This document shows, one piece after another, positions 1 to 8,911 of a DNA stretch of 48,676 nucleotides; positions within the stretch are counted from its first letter, which is position 1, and each line of letters starts with the position of its first letter. The DNA comes from a virus. The translations under genes and the position numbers were made by a program. Under the pieces are notes generated by a model. That model was not told where the DNA came from. It was given only the letters and a program-made list of their open reading frames with translations, and made no database searches. Where the stretch lies: positions 1-48,676 of IMG/VR virus record IMGVR_UViG_3300030085_003924; one strand, 5' to 3'.

Positions 1-2544
1 ACTAAAGAAGTTACGGTGGGTAAAGAAGATGTAAGTGTCGATTTCACACTTGTGATTGATGCACTTACTATGTCAGCACTCGAAGTACTAGCTTCAAGAG
101 CTGATGAAAGAACACCTGTTGCTTATACTACGGTTAGTAAAAAGGAAATGGAAGTAAGACTTGGTTCACAAGACATTCCAATGATTTTAAATACTACACC
201 AAGTGTATACGCAACTCAACAAGGTGGTGGTGCGGGTGATGCCCGTATCAATGTTCGTGGATTCAACCAACGAAATGTAGCAGTAATGATAAACGGAGTT
301 CCTCAAAATGATATGGAGAACGGATGGGTTTATTGGTCTAATTGGGATGGGGTAGGAGATGCTACTTCCTCAATTCAGATGCAAAGAGGTCTATCAGCTG
401 TTAATCTAGCTACACCTTCAATTGGTGGAACTATGAACATCATTACCGATCCTGCTCAGCATGAAAAGGGTGGAAAGGTAAAACAAGAAGTTGGTGAAGG
501 TGGTTTTCTAAAAACAACTCTAAACTATAACTCAGGTTTAATCGGTGATAAACTAGCACTTAGTGGAACGATAGTTCGTAAAACTGGTGATGGATTCATT
601 GATGGAACTTGGACAGATGCTTGGGCATACTACTTCGGTGGTTCTTACGCCCTAAGTAACAAACAAAGGTTTGAGTTGTATGCTATTGGAGCACCACAAC
701 GACACGGACAGAATCTATACAAACAAAATATCGCAACCTACTCACAAGAGTTGGCTAAAGATATTGGGTTTGATGACGAAGGTAATGGCTACGATCCAAC
801 AGCATTTGCTGAAGGTGAGAAGTTTGAAACCGAAGCTGGTAGATTCTTCAATCAAAATGTCGCACCCATAAATTCAGATTATAAAGGACAACAATATTGG
901 TATATGTACGGAGCTCGTACAACTGATAGATTTAGTCCTGATTTTCTGAATGAAAGAGAAAACTTCTTTCATAAACCATTAGTTAACCTTAACCATTTCT
1001 TAACCATTAACGACCAAACAAGACTAAGTTCAGTATTGTATTGGAGTGGTGGTTCTGGTGGTGGTACAGGAACTTATGGTAGTGTATCTCGTAAACCAGC
1101 AGTCGAAGGAGAACCTTGGTACGCAAGTTCACCTTGGACATGGGATTGGGATGCTGAGATTGCTCAGAACTCTGCTAATGTAGATTCTGCTTTCTCTGAT
1201 GTTGAAAATCGTTCAACTGGTATTCTTCGTAATTCAATCAATAGACAAAACACTATTGGTTTAATCTCAAAGTTAAACTATGATGTGTCAGACGAACTTG
1301 AAGTTCAAGTTGGTATTGATTGGAGAACAGCGGGTATCGAACACGCTCGTGAGGTTCGTGATCTTTTAGGTGGAGACTACTATGTAGATTACGCCGATGA
1401 TAACGCACCTGATGGTAAGAGAGTTGGACTTGGTGATATTATCGCTTATCATAATGAAACCACAGTTGATTGGATTGGTGGATTTGTTCAAGGTAACTAC
1501 ACAACAGATAAACTTAACCTATATGGTATGGGTGGAGTTTCATCTATTAAGTATACCTATGAAGATCATTTCGCTGTTAACAAAGATGAAGATGGAAACG
1601 ATATCGACAACTTTGTATCAGCACCTGCAATCAATACTTTCCAAGTAAAAGGTGGAGCATCATACAATTTAGACGATAGACTTTCAGCTTTCGTCAATAC
1701 TGGATATGTTCAAAAACCACCAATCTTGGATAATGTGATTGACTATGATGGTAATGTTTCACAGAATCCTGATAACGAGAAGTTCATCTCAACTGAAATA
1801 GGTGGTGAGTACAGAAGTGGATTGGTTGCTATCAAGGGTAGTTATTATAACACTCAATGGAAAGATAGAAACCTTACCAAATCTGTAACCACAGGCCAAG
1901 GTGATTCAGGTGATACTGATATCATTTACTTAACTGGTGTGAATCAAAGTCATAGTGGTTTCGAGATAGAGTCTAAAGTGGCTCTACACGAAATGGTTGA
2001 CTTAGATGTAGCAGTTAGTATTGGTGATTGGTATTTCGATGGTGACGCAAAAGGTGATTATACAGAAATGGAATACAATGATGATAACCAAATTATTGGT
2101 CAGACTTCTACGGAATATGAATATGCATTAAACAATCTTAAAGTTGGTGATATGCCACAGACATCATATGTTGGTGGTTTAACAATTAAACCAATTAAGG
2201 GATTAAGTGTACAAGGACTTTACAAATATTATGACAATCATTATTCTGATTGGAGTCCTGATTCTCGTGAGGTTGATGGTGACGCAGATAGAGCACAAGT
2301 ATGGAAAACTCCATCTTATGGTAAGTTAGATTTTCATGTAGCTTATAGTTTACCAAAGATTGGTGGATACGACTTTACTCTAACAGGTCATCTATTTAAC
2401 GCACTTGACGAAGTATTCGTTCAAGACGCGGTTGATAACTCTAAGTATAATGGGTATGGTGATAAACTTCACCTAGCTCATAACGCTGAAGTTTTCTTGG
2501 GAACACCAAGAAGTTTCAACTTAGGACTTAGTGTTAATTTCTAA
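1..2544 (+). CDS. TonB-dependent receptor, 5' end outside the window
   Basis: This is an outer-membrane receptor that would import a ligand with TonB energy. The frame is open from base 1, so the start and signal peptide lie upstream. The first ~30 visible residues look like the end of a carboxypeptidase-regulatory-like domain, as in SusC-type and related receptors. A plug domain follows, with 'INVRGFNQRNVAVMINGVP' near residue 80, and then a long beta-barrel rich in alternating aromatic and polar strands. The last residues, SVNF, give the C-terminal Phe expected for BAM-assembled barrels. It is followed by a terminator at 2554-2583. Its base composition is less AT-rich than the glycan block: 26 of 60 bases are G/C at 301-360, against 9 of 60 at 13141-13200. 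A TonB receptor beside a phage replisome is odd. It may be host-derived cargo or mark a host/phage boundary. Confidence 0.9.
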   Translation, partial: TKEVTVGKEDVSVDFTLVIDALTMSALEVLASRADERTPVAYTTVSKKEMEVRLGSQDIPMILNTTPSVYATQQGGGAGDARINVRGFNQRNVAVMINGVPQNDMENGWVYWSNWDGVGDATSSIQMQRGLSAVNLATPSIGGTMNIITDPAQHEKGGKVKQEVGEGGFLKTTLNYNSGLIGDKLALSGTIVRKTGDGFIDGTWTDAWAYYFGGSYALSNKQRFELYAIGAPQRHGQNLYKQNIATYSQELAKDIGFDDEGNGYDPTAFAEGEKFETEAGRFFNQNVAPINSDYKGQQYWYMYGARTTDRFSPDFLNERENFFHKPLVNLNHFLTINDQTRLSSVLYWSGGSGGGTGTYGSVSRKPAVEGEPWYASSPWTWDWDAEIAQNSANVDSAFSDVENRSTGILRNSINRQNTIGLISKLNYDVSDELEVQVGIDWRTAGIEHAREVRDLLGGDYYVDYADDNAPDGKRVGLGDIIAYHNETTVDWIGGFVQGNYTTDKLNLYGMGGVSSIKYTYEDHFAVNKDEDGNDIDNFVSAPAINTFQVKGGASYNLDDRLSAFVNTGYVQKPPILDNVIDYDGNVSQNPDNEKFISTEIGGEYRSGLVAIKGSYYNTQWKDRNLTKSVTTGQGDSGDTDIIYLTGVNQSHSGFEIESKVALHEMVDLDVAVSIGDWYFDGDAKGDYTEMEYNDDNQIIGQTSTEYEYALNNLKVGDMPQTSYVGGLTIKPIKGLSVQGLYKYYDNHYSDWSPDSREVDGDADRAQVWKTPSYGKLDFHVAYSLPKIGGYDFTLTGHLFNALDEVFVQDAVDNSKYNGYGDKLHLAHNAEVFLGTPRSFNLGLSVNF

Positions 2545-2553
2545 AAGTAAATT

Positions 2554-2583
2554 TGGGGGTTTGAAATATAGCCCCCATTTTTT
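2554..2583 (+). terminator. Rho-independent terminator after the TonB receptor
   Basis: TGGGGG (2554-2559) pairs with CCCCCA (2572-2577) across a 12-base loop and is followed directly by six T. This GC-rich stem with a U tract, ten bases after the receptor's stop codon, is a classic intrinsic terminator. It insulates the receptor from the glutamine synthetase gene. Confidence 0.85.
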
Positions 2584-2598
2584 ACAATGGAGAATTAT

Positions 2599-3582
2599 AT
2601 GCATAAATTAGAATACTTGTGGTTGGATGGTTGTAGTCCAACACAAATAAGATATAAAACAAAAGTAGTAAAAGATTTTGGTAAAAAAGATGCACCCATT
2701 TGGGGATTTGATGGAAGTTCAACAGAACAGGCAGATGGAAACAATTCTGATTGTGTTTTAAAGCCAGTTAGGTACTATCCTAATCCATTAGAGGTGAATA
2801 GTTCAATAGTATTGTGTGAGGTATGGAATGTAAATGATACACCACATGAAACAAATACACGAAGATTATTAGAGGAAACCATTGCAGATTTAGAGGGGTA
2901 TTATGATGAATGGGTGGGTTTTGAACAAGAATATACATTGTTTGATGGTTCAGTACCATTAGGATGGCCATCAAATGGAGAACCAGCTCCACAAGGGGAT
3001 TATTATTGTGGTAGAAATATAGGTGAAAAGATTTCAAGAGAACATTTAAATGCTTGTATCGAAGCTGGTATCAGTATTTGTGGTACAAACGCAGAAGTGA
3101 TGTTAGGTCAATGGGAATATCAGATTGGTGCAGGTGGTTCAATACATATAAGTGATGATTTATGGGTTGCTCGTTGGTTATTGGAAAGAATTTGTGAGAA
3201 ACATGATGTATCAGTTTCATTACATCCAAAACCAATCGAAGGAGATTGGAATGGTGCAGGTTGTCATACCAATTTCTCTACAAACTATATGAGAGATGAA
3301 GGTGGGTATTTAGAGATAATAAATGCATGTGAAAAATTAGGTGAATTTACAAAAGAACATTTAAAAGAGTATGGTGAAGATAATGAAAAACGACTTACTG
3401 GAGAACATGAAACTTGTTCTATTGACGAATTCCGTTACGGAGTTTCAGATAGGGGAGCTTCAATTCGTATTCCGTGGCAGGTAGAAGTAGATGGTTGTGG
3501 TTATTTAGAAGATAGACGACCATCATCAAATTGTGATCCATACAAGGTTAGTGCTAGATTAATTAAAACAATATGTAAATAA
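2599..3582 (+). CDS. Glutamine synthetase, eukaryotic-type (GSII)
   Basis: It makes glutamine from glutamate, ammonia and ATP in the cytoplasm. The protein of about 327 residues has the GSII signatures in order: DGSST at ~38-42, EQEYTLFDG at ~109-117, APQGDYYCG, EVMLGQWEYQIG at ~165-175, GAGCHTNFS near 219 and RPSSNCDPY near 307. It is slightly shorter than typical GSII enzymes of 340-370 residues. An ATG at 2587 is also in frame, but GGAGA at 2589-2593 is a good ribosome site for the ATG at 2599, and 'MHKLEYLWLDG' matches the usual family N-terminus. All catalytic blocks look intact. GSII in a phage-like segment is uncommon. It may boost nitrogen assimilation for nucleotide synthesis. Confidence 0.93.
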   Translation: MHKLEYLWLDGCSPTQIRYKTKVVKDFGKKDAPIWGFDGSSTEQADGNNSDCVLKPVRYYPNPLEVNSSIVLCEVWNVNDTPHETNTRRLLEETIADLEGYYDEWVGFEQEYTLFDGSVPLGWPSNGEPAPQGDYYCGRNIGEKISREHLNACIEAGISICGTNAEVMLGQWEYQIGAGGSIHISDDLWVARWLLERICEKHDVSVSLHPKPIEGDWNGAGCHTNFSTNYMRDEGGYLEIINACEKLGEFTKEHLKEYGEDNEKRLTGEHETCSIDEFRYGVSDRGASIRIPWQVEVDGCGYLEDRRPSSNCDPYKVSARLIKTICK

Positions 3583-3597
3583 AATAGGAGAAACAAA

Positions 3598-4068
3598 ATG
3601 GCAGATTTAGATTTTTCATCAATGACTAAAGATGAAATAGAAGAATATGGAAGGGAAGTTGGTATTGAGTTAGACAAGAGACACTCAAAGGCTGACTTAA
3701 TAGATGAACTCAACCAGCATCTCGAAGATGAAGTTGAGGAAGTCGAAGTAGAAGATGAGGTAGAAGATGAGGTTGAGGAAGTCGAAGTAGAAGATGAGGT
3801 AGAAGATGAGGTTGAAGAAGTGGTAGAAATTGAACCATTGGTTGAAGATATACCCGAAATAGAAGTAGACCAAGACTCTAAATTAGATGCAGCTAGAACT
3901 CAGGCAACTCATCATATATTGAGTGAACATATTAAAGGTGGAATTCAAGTATCAGCTGCGTCACATGAAAGAGTAGAAACTCTGGCAAAACAAATACACA
4001 TCAACAGAGAAAAGGCAGAAAAAAATTCTCAAAAGGTACTTGAGAAATTAGCAAAAGAAGAACAATAA
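3598..4068 (+). CDS. HeH/LEM-like protein with acidic repeats
   Basis: The function is unknown. The N-terminal ~40 residues ('MTKDEIEEYGREVGIELD..HSKADLIDELNQHL') resemble the short helix-extension-helix (HeH/LEM/Rho-N-like) fold often seen in small phage proteins. A strongly acidic tract follows at ~45-80, built from a 13-residue unit (EVEEVEVEDEVED), and then a helical, Lys/Glu-rich C-terminus. A ribosome site (AGGAGAAAC) precedes the ATG. It sits between glutamine synthetase and DNA polymerase. A nucleic-acid or protein-tethering role is possible but is inference only. Confidence 0.75.
   Translation: MADLDFSSMTKDEIEEYGREVGIELDKRHSKADLIDELNQHLEDEVEEVEVEDEVEDEVEEVEVEDEVEDEVEEVVEIEPLVEDIPEIEVDQDSKLDAARTQATHHILSEHIKGGIQVSAASHERVETLAKQIHINREKAEKNSQKVLEKLAKEEQ
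3730..3828 (+). repeat. 39-bp tandem repeat encoding an acidic 13-residue unit
   Basis: Two copies (3730-3768 and 3769-3807) are identical except for one base, and a decayed partial copy follows to about 3828. The unit is in frame and encodes EVEEVEVEDEVED, so copy-number changes would keep the reading frame. Confidence 0.9.
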
Positions 4069-4084
4069 TATTAGCAAAAAAACA

Positions 4085-4124
4085 CTTGATTATTTCGGAT
4101 ATATTTCGTAAGATCAAGTATAAA
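4085..4124 (+). promoter_or_regulatory. Promoter-like element upstream of DNA polymerase
   Basis: The 69-base gap before the polymerase holds CTTGA (4085), TTCGTAA (4105) and AGTATAAA (4117). The same three words occur at identical spacing before the gene at 40373. CTTGAT (4085-4090) and ATCAAG (4113-4118) also form an inverted repeat here. The TATA-like box ends just before the ribosome site AAGAGG (4127-4132). The promoter call is inference. Confidence 0.45.
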
Positions 4125-4137
4125 CTAAGAGGTTACA

Positions 4138-6645
4138 TTGTACCAAAACATATATTACGAAAGTCGTAAGAATAAAGTACATATATGGGATGACAAGAGT
4201 GGTCATGTAATCGTGCCTTATAAAAGGTACGCTTACATAAAAGATAATTATGGAACTCATGTTTCTCTATATGGTGATAGGTTAAAAAAGACATATAAGT
4301 GGGATAAAAGTGTAGAAGGATTACACGAAAGTGACATCAATCCTGAAACACGAACTCTTATTGATATGTACACTAATAGTGATGAACCATCAGTAGGACA
4401 TCGTATTATGATAATCGATATTGAGGTAGAAGTAACCGAAGGTTTTCCAAGTCCACAAAAGGCAGAAAATAAAGTTACTTCTATCGCAATACATGATAGC
4501 GAAACCGACCATTATTGGTGTTTTGTTCTTGATGAGAAAGAAAAACTTGTTCCTGATGAATGGGGGAAGAATGTAAGTGTAGAAACATTCGATAATGAGT
4601 TTGCTTTATTACAAAGGTTTTATGCTAAATATTTAGAAATGAGACCAACCATAATAACAGGTTGGAACATAGATGGTTTTGATATTCCATATCTTTATAA
4701 TCGTTCAGTTCAGATAGTTGGACAAAGTGTTGCTGATTGTCTTTCACCAATTTCAAATGTTTATTGGAATAAATTTCGTGAGAGATTTATGATAGCAGGT
4801 GTGAGTTGTTTAGATTATCTAGCGTTATATAAAAACTTCACATTTAGTTCCAAACCAAGTTATAGATTGGATGATATTGGTGTATCAGAAGTTGGAACAA
4901 ATAAGATTTCATACGAAGGAACACTAAATGACCTATATGAAAATAACTTAAATGATTTTGTAAAATATAACATACACGATGTTAGAATTGTAAAGAAGTT
5001 AGATGATAAGTTAGACTTTATAGATGTCGCTCGAGGTATTTGTCATGTAGGTCATGTTCCGTATGAAGATATACAATATGACTCAAGATTTTTGGAAGGT
5101 GCTATATTGGTGTATCTGAAAAAACTCGGTGTTGTAGCTCCAAACAAAACACCAAGAGATGATGTGAAGAAAGATGGTAAGTTTACAGGAGCTTATGTTC
5201 AGGACCCACAGAAAGGTAAACACGATTGGGTTTATGACTTGGATATCACAAGTATGTATCCATCAATCATTATGAGTTTGAATATATCACCTGAAACAAA
5301 GATTGGTAAAATTGAAGGGTGGAATCCAAAGGAATTTATTAGTGGTAGGAATAAAACTTATTCTATCATTATGAATGGTAAGAAAAAAGGACAATTTACT
5401 GAAACTGAATTGAAGGATTTCTTTGATAAAAATCATGTGTCAGTATCCAACAATGGTATTATATATAGAACTGATAAAAAAGGATTGATTCCAACATTAT
5501 TAGCAGAGTGGTTTGACAAGCGAAAAGAGTTTAGGAAACTGGCCAAAAAGTTTGGTGATGCTGGTGATGAAGAACAATATGGTTATTTTAACAGACGACA
5601 ACATATTCAAAAGATTGTGTTGAACTCCATGTATGGTGTATTGGGTTTACCTGTATTTAGATTCTATGATTTGGATAACGCCGAGGCCACTACAAAAACA
5701 GGTCAAGAGTTAATAAAATTTACCAAAAAAATTGGTAATCATTTCTATAATAAGGAATTGGGTACGGATAAAGACTATTGTATTTACATAGATACCGATT
5801 CTGTATTTTATTCGGCAGTTCCATTGGTTAAAAAACGATTTCCAAATACAGAGTTGAGTGATGTAATGATGACACAAAGAATTAATGAGATAGCAACTGA
5901 GGTTCAAGGTTATCTCAACGATAGTTACAATTACTTCGCTAAGAAGTTCTGTAATCTTGATAAACATCGTTTTGAAATCAAACAAGAGATTGTAGCAAAG
6001 TCAGGTTTGTTCATCGTGAAAAAAAGATATGGTATGAAGATTATATCGGATAATGGTGTTCAAGTAAACAAGACTATGGTAAAGGGATTAGATACGGTTC
6101 GTAGTAATTTCGCACCACTATTTAGAAAACTATTATCAGATGTATTGGATGATATTTTAGCAAGTGTTCCAAAAGATAAGATAGACCATAGAATAACACG
6201 ATTCAGAAAGAATATGAAATATAATGAACTTGACGATATCTCATCACCAACGGGTGTAAAGGGAATATGGAAATATATGGAAAAACAAGATAAAGAAAAT
6301 AGTTCTGTGTTTACCACATTTAAAAAGGGAACTCCTGTTCATGTAAAAGCAGCAATAGCATATAATGACTTGGTTAGATATTTTAAACAAGATAAAAAAT
6401 ATCAATTCATAAATAATGGAGATAAGATTCGTTGGGTGTATTTGAAGAATAATCCATTGGGTTTAAATGCAGTTGCTTATAAAGGACATGAGGACCCACC
6501 TGAGATACTTAGATTTATAAATGACCATATTGACCATGATAAGATATATGGACAAGCATTAACTAAAAAATTACAAATGTTCTACGATTGTTTGGATTGG
6601 GGAAAGCCAGTAGATGAAGAACAGAGTATAGAAAGATTTTTTTGA
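4138..6645 (+). CDS. Family B DNA polymerase (T4 gp43-like)
   Basis: This is the replicative DNA polymerase with a 3'-5' proofreading domain. At 835 residues it is close to T4 gp43. Exonuclease motifs are Exo I D94/E96 (DIEVEV), Exo II N177..D182 (NIDGFDIPY) and Exo III Y277..D281 (YNIHD). Polymerase motifs are A DLDITSMYPS at ~367-376, B KIVLNSMYG from ~492 and C YIDTDS at ~550-555; the KKRYGMK block follows. All catalytic acids are present. The start is TTG: there is no ATG between the in-frame stop at 4126 and this codon, a ribosome site (AAGAGG) sits six bases before it, and 'YQNIYYESRK' matches the usual N-terminus of relatives. The clamp gene follows after ~60 bases. Confidence 0.97.
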   Translation: MYQNIYYESRKNKVHIWDDKSGHVIVPYKRYAYIKDNYGTHVSLYGDRLKKTYKWDKSVEGLHESDINPETRTLIDMYTNSDEPSVGHRIMIIDIEVEVTEGFPSPQKAENKVTSIAIHDSETDHYWCFVLDEKEKLVPDEWGKNVSVETFDNEFALLQRFYAKYLEMRPTIITGWNIDGFDIPYLYNRSVQIVGQSVADCLSPISNVYWNKFRERFMIAGVSCLDYLALYKNFTFSSKPSYRLDDIGVSEVGTNKISYEGTLNDLYENNLNDFVKYNIHDVRIVKKLDDKLDFIDVARGICHVGHVPYEDIQYDSRFLEGAILVYLKKLGVVAPNKTPRDDVKKDGKFTGAYVQDPQKGKHDWVYDLDITSMYPSIIMSLNISPETKIGKIEGWNPKEFISGRNKTYSIIMNGKKKGQFTETELKDFFDKNHVSVSNNGIIYRTDKKGLIPTLLAEWFDKRKEFRKLAKKFGDAGDEEQYGYFNRRQHIQKIVLNSMYGVLGLPVFRFYDLDNAEATTKTGQELIKFTKKIGNHFYNKELGTDKDYCIYIDTDSVFYSAVPLVKKRFPNTELSDVMMTQRINEIATEVQGYLNDSYNYFAKKFCNLDKHRFEIKQEIVAKSGLFIVKKRYGMKIISDNGVQVNKTMVKGLDTVRSNFAPLFRKLLSDVLDDILASVPKDKIDHRITRFRKNMKYNELDDISSPTGVKGIWKYMEKQDKENSSVFTTFKKGTPVHVKAAIAYNDLVRYFKQDKKYQFINNGDKIRWVYLKNNPLGLNAVAYKGHEDPPEILRFINDHIDHDKIYGQALTKKLQMFYDCLDWGKPVDEEQSIERFF

Positions 6646-6660
6646 TTTTGGTAAATAACT

Positions 6661-6695
6661 TTGATATATATGTATATATCAACTAATATAAGGAG
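6661..6695 (+). promoter_or_regulatory. Promoter with perfect inverted repeat before the clamp gene
   Basis: TTGATA (6661-6666), a 17-base spacer and TAATAT (6684-6689) match a sigma-70-type promoter. Bases 6661-6682 form two perfect 10-base arms, TTGATATATA and TATATATCAA, around TG. The palindrome therefore covers the -35 and most of the spacer, where an operator could act. The ribosome site AAGGAG starts right after the -10 box, so a standard start point would fall inside or past it. That weakens a simple promoter reading. Confidence 0.45.
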
Positions 6696-6704
6696 AAATG
6701 ATAA

Positions 6705-7424
6705 ATGAATAAATACAAATTAACTCGATTCATTGATAAGTACCATTTAGGTGGTAATGTGAATGCAGTAGTTATCAATAGTAAAGGAGATAGTCTTTCG
6801 ACTCGATTCATTACTGGTGATAAGGCACTACTTGGTGAATTAAAAATGAATAATTGGACATTCGAAGATTCAGAATTAGGAGTTTACGATACAGAACAAC
6901 TTAGTAGATTACTTGGTGTTTTGGATGATGATGTAACTCTTAATTTGACTCAATCAGGAGATAAAGCTATCGCTGTGGAGATTTCTGATTCATTATCTAA
7001 GGTCAACTTTATGTTGTCGGATAAATCAGTAATCAACCAACCACCAGCCTTAAAACAACTTCCTGAATTTCAAGTTGAGATAAAAGTGGATGCTAATTTC
7101 ATTCAGAGATTCATTAGTGGTAAATCTGCATTACCTGATACCGATACCTTTACGGTTATTACCGATGATGATGGAGTGAAACTTGTAATAGGTTATTCTT
7201 CAATTAATACAAATAGAGTTACGATTCCTGTTGAGACTACATCGTCATCCGACATAGAAAAGGTTTCTTTTAACGCAAATCTATTTAAAGATGTTCTTAC
7301 TGCAAATAAAGAATGTGAAAGTGCGACATTATATGTTGCTCAAGATGGTTTGTCAAAAATCAATTTTAAGGTTGATGATTATGACGCAACTTACTACCTC
7401 GTAGCAGTTCAGGATGTCGATTAA
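6705..7424 (+). CDS. Sliding clamp (T4 gp45-like processivity factor)
   Basis: This is a ring-shaped processivity factor for the DNA polymerase. The 239-residue length and the pattern of two related beta-rich halves resemble T4 gp45 (228 residues). It opens with 'MNKYKLTRFIDKYHLGGN' and has the typical 'NFIQRFISGKSALPDTDTF' segment in the second half. Identification rests on fold-level resemblance plus its place directly after the polymerase. The ribosome site AAGGAGAAA precedes the ATG. Its 3' end overlaps the next gene by 11 bases. Confidence 0.8.
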   Translation: MNKYKLTRFIDKYHLGGNVNAVVINSKGDSLSTRFITGDKALLGELKMNNWTFEDSELGVYDTEQLSRLLGVLDDDVTLNLTQSGDKAIAVEISDSLSKVNFMLSDKSVINQPPALKQLPEFQVEIKVDANFIQRFISGKSALPDTDTFTVITDDDGVKLVIGYSSINTNRVTIPVETTSSSDIEKVSFNANLFKDVLTANKECESATLYVAQDGLSKINFKVDDYDATYYLVAVQDVD

Positions 7425-8391
7425 TTTCGACAACTTCCCAACTTTTAGTGAAGAACATTTTCATACTTGGATAAATGAATTAACACCGATTGAAGAACAC
7501 AAAGGTTATCTTGTCAAAAGGGATGACCTTTTCAATCTCGGTGGAGTTAGTGGAGGCAAAGTTAGACAATGTTCTAAACTTGTCTATGATAATTTAGACC
7601 ACATTAAAAACGATTGTAATGGTGGGATATTAACTGCTGCTGGTATACCATCACCACAAAGTTGTATCACATCAGCAGTTGCTAAGTATTTTGGATTAAA
7701 ATGTTTGGTTACAATACCACATTATCCAGATCACATTAGAGATAGTTATAGAGTGAATGCTTCGTTATCTCAAAAGTTTGGTGCCAAAGTATATGGTGTA
7801 GGGAATCCGAATATATCGGGTCCCGAACTTGATGCTAAAAAGTTGGTTGGTGAAACAGGTTATTTTCAGATAAAATTTGGAATGAATGGAAAACAAGTGA
7901 TGGAAACTATTGCTCAACAAGTGAAAAATATTCCTGACTGTGTAGATACCGTTGTGGGAATAGCTGGAAGTGGATTGTCTATGTTAGGTGTAGCATTAGG
8001 TTGTAAGTTGTATAACAAAAATGTTAAAACTATCCATCCTGTAGCATTGAGTGGTTATATTGATAAAAACAAAAAAATGTGGTATGATCGTCTCAGTCAA
8101 GATCTTAAATTTGACGGAGAATTTCATGTGGTTCAGTCAGAATATCCATATCAACATAAATTGAAATTGGATGAATCTTTACCACTTGACCAAACATATG
8201 AGGCAAAGGCATGGGATTGGATGGTAAAGAACTTAGAACCATCTGAAAAGGTTTTGTTTTGGGATGTTGGTATCAAAGAGTATGACTTAGAATACATCGA
8301 ACCAATAAATTGGCACAAATCAGAATACGAAAAAATCATTGATAGAGAACTAAGAAGGAAACATGAGCAAGTCGAACACAACTTTTTCTAA
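7414..8391 (+). CDS. PLP-dependent enzyme, ACC deaminase/D-cysteine desulfhydrase-like
   Basis: This is a fold-type II pyridoxal-phosphate enzyme of the tryptophan synthase beta superfamily. 'RDDLFNLGGVSGGKVRQ' contains the likely Schiff-base lysine, K49, in the same arrangement as 1-aminocyclopropane-1-carboxylate deaminase and D-cysteine desulfhydrase. Then come 'GGILTAAGIPSPQ' (substrate loop) and 'GIAGSGLSMLGVALG', a Gly-rich phosphate-binding stretch. The length of 325 residues fits the family. The exact substrate cannot be read from the sequence: it could be a D-amino acid, ACC or a diamino acid. It opens a block with Cys-cluster, radical SAM, methyltransferase and amidinotransferase genes, overlapping on both sides. 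Confidence 0.8.
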   Translation: MSINFDNFPTFSEEHFHTWINELTPIEEHKGYLVKRDDLFNLGGVSGGKVRQCSKLVYDNLDHIKNDCNGGILTAAGIPSPQSCITSAVAKYFGLKCLVTIPHYPDHIRDSYRVNASLSQKFGAKVYGVGNPNISGPELDAKKLVGETGYFQIKFGMNGKQVMETIAQQVKNIPDCVDTVVGIAGSGLSMLGVALGCKLYNKNVKTIHPVALSGYIDKNKKMWYDRLSQDLKFDGEFHVVQSEYPYQHKLKLDESLPLDQTYEAKAWDWMVKNLEPSEKVLFWDVGIKEYDLEYIEPINWHKSEYEKIIDRELRRKHEQVEHNFF

Positions 8392-8911
8392 AGCTTGGTT
8401 AGAAAAAAAGATAATGTGTGGTTTATGTAACTTTGGTTGCTGTAACCACAATTCTTTTCATGTCGAGATTACAGAACAAGAACAAGAAAAGTATAGAAAA
8501 AAGTTTGGATTGGATTTAGAACTCGAATGGTCACAAGATGGATGTTGTGATTTGTTGAGTGAGGATGGAAGTGGTTGTAGTTTAGGAAATGAAAGACCTA
8601 TATTTTGTAAAACATATCCATTAGTAGAGAATAAATCAGGTCGTGTGGTGATTAACAATTGGGCATATTTACATTGTCCAAAACCTGATAACTATGAGTT
8701 GGATAAGGTAGTGGATGGGAAATATCACTACAAGTTGAAAAAGAAACATAAGAATAAACGAGATGAATTAATACTTGATGATAAGATGGAAAATGTGGTC
8801 AAACAGATTTGGTTACAATCAAAGGAAGCACTTATTGAAACCTATGGTGAAGAATTTTATGAAAAAATAAAAAATGAAATGAAACAAACAATTAAACACG
8901 AGTTCTTTTAA
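8363..8911 (+). CDS. YkgJ-like cysteine cluster protein
   Basis: It has the Cys pattern of the YkgJ/UPF0153 family, thought to bind zinc or an iron-sulfur centre: 'CGLCNFGCC' near residue 20, 'GCCDLLSEDGSGCSLG' near 55-70 and 'RPIFCKTYPL' shortly after. The C-terminal third is Lys-rich and helical. It has 182 residues. The function of the family is unclear. Some members lie beside modification enzymes, and here it overlaps the PLP enzyme by 29 bases and abuts a radical SAM gene, so a shared pathway is plausible. Confidence 0.75.
   Translation: MSKSNTTFSKAWLEKKIMCGLCNFGCCNHNSFHVEITEQEQEKYRKKFGLDLELEWSQDGCCDLLSEDGSGCSLGNERPIFCKTYPLVENKSGRVVINNWAYLHCPKPDNYELDKVVDGKYHYKLKKKHKNKRDELILDDKMENVVKQIWLQSKEALIETYGEEFYEKIKNEMKQTIKHEFF

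Noticed and set aside
671-871. Short overlapping open frames inside the TonB receptor and on the opposite strand
   Set aside because: They lie wholly within a clear receptor frame, have no recognisable domain and lack ribosome sites.
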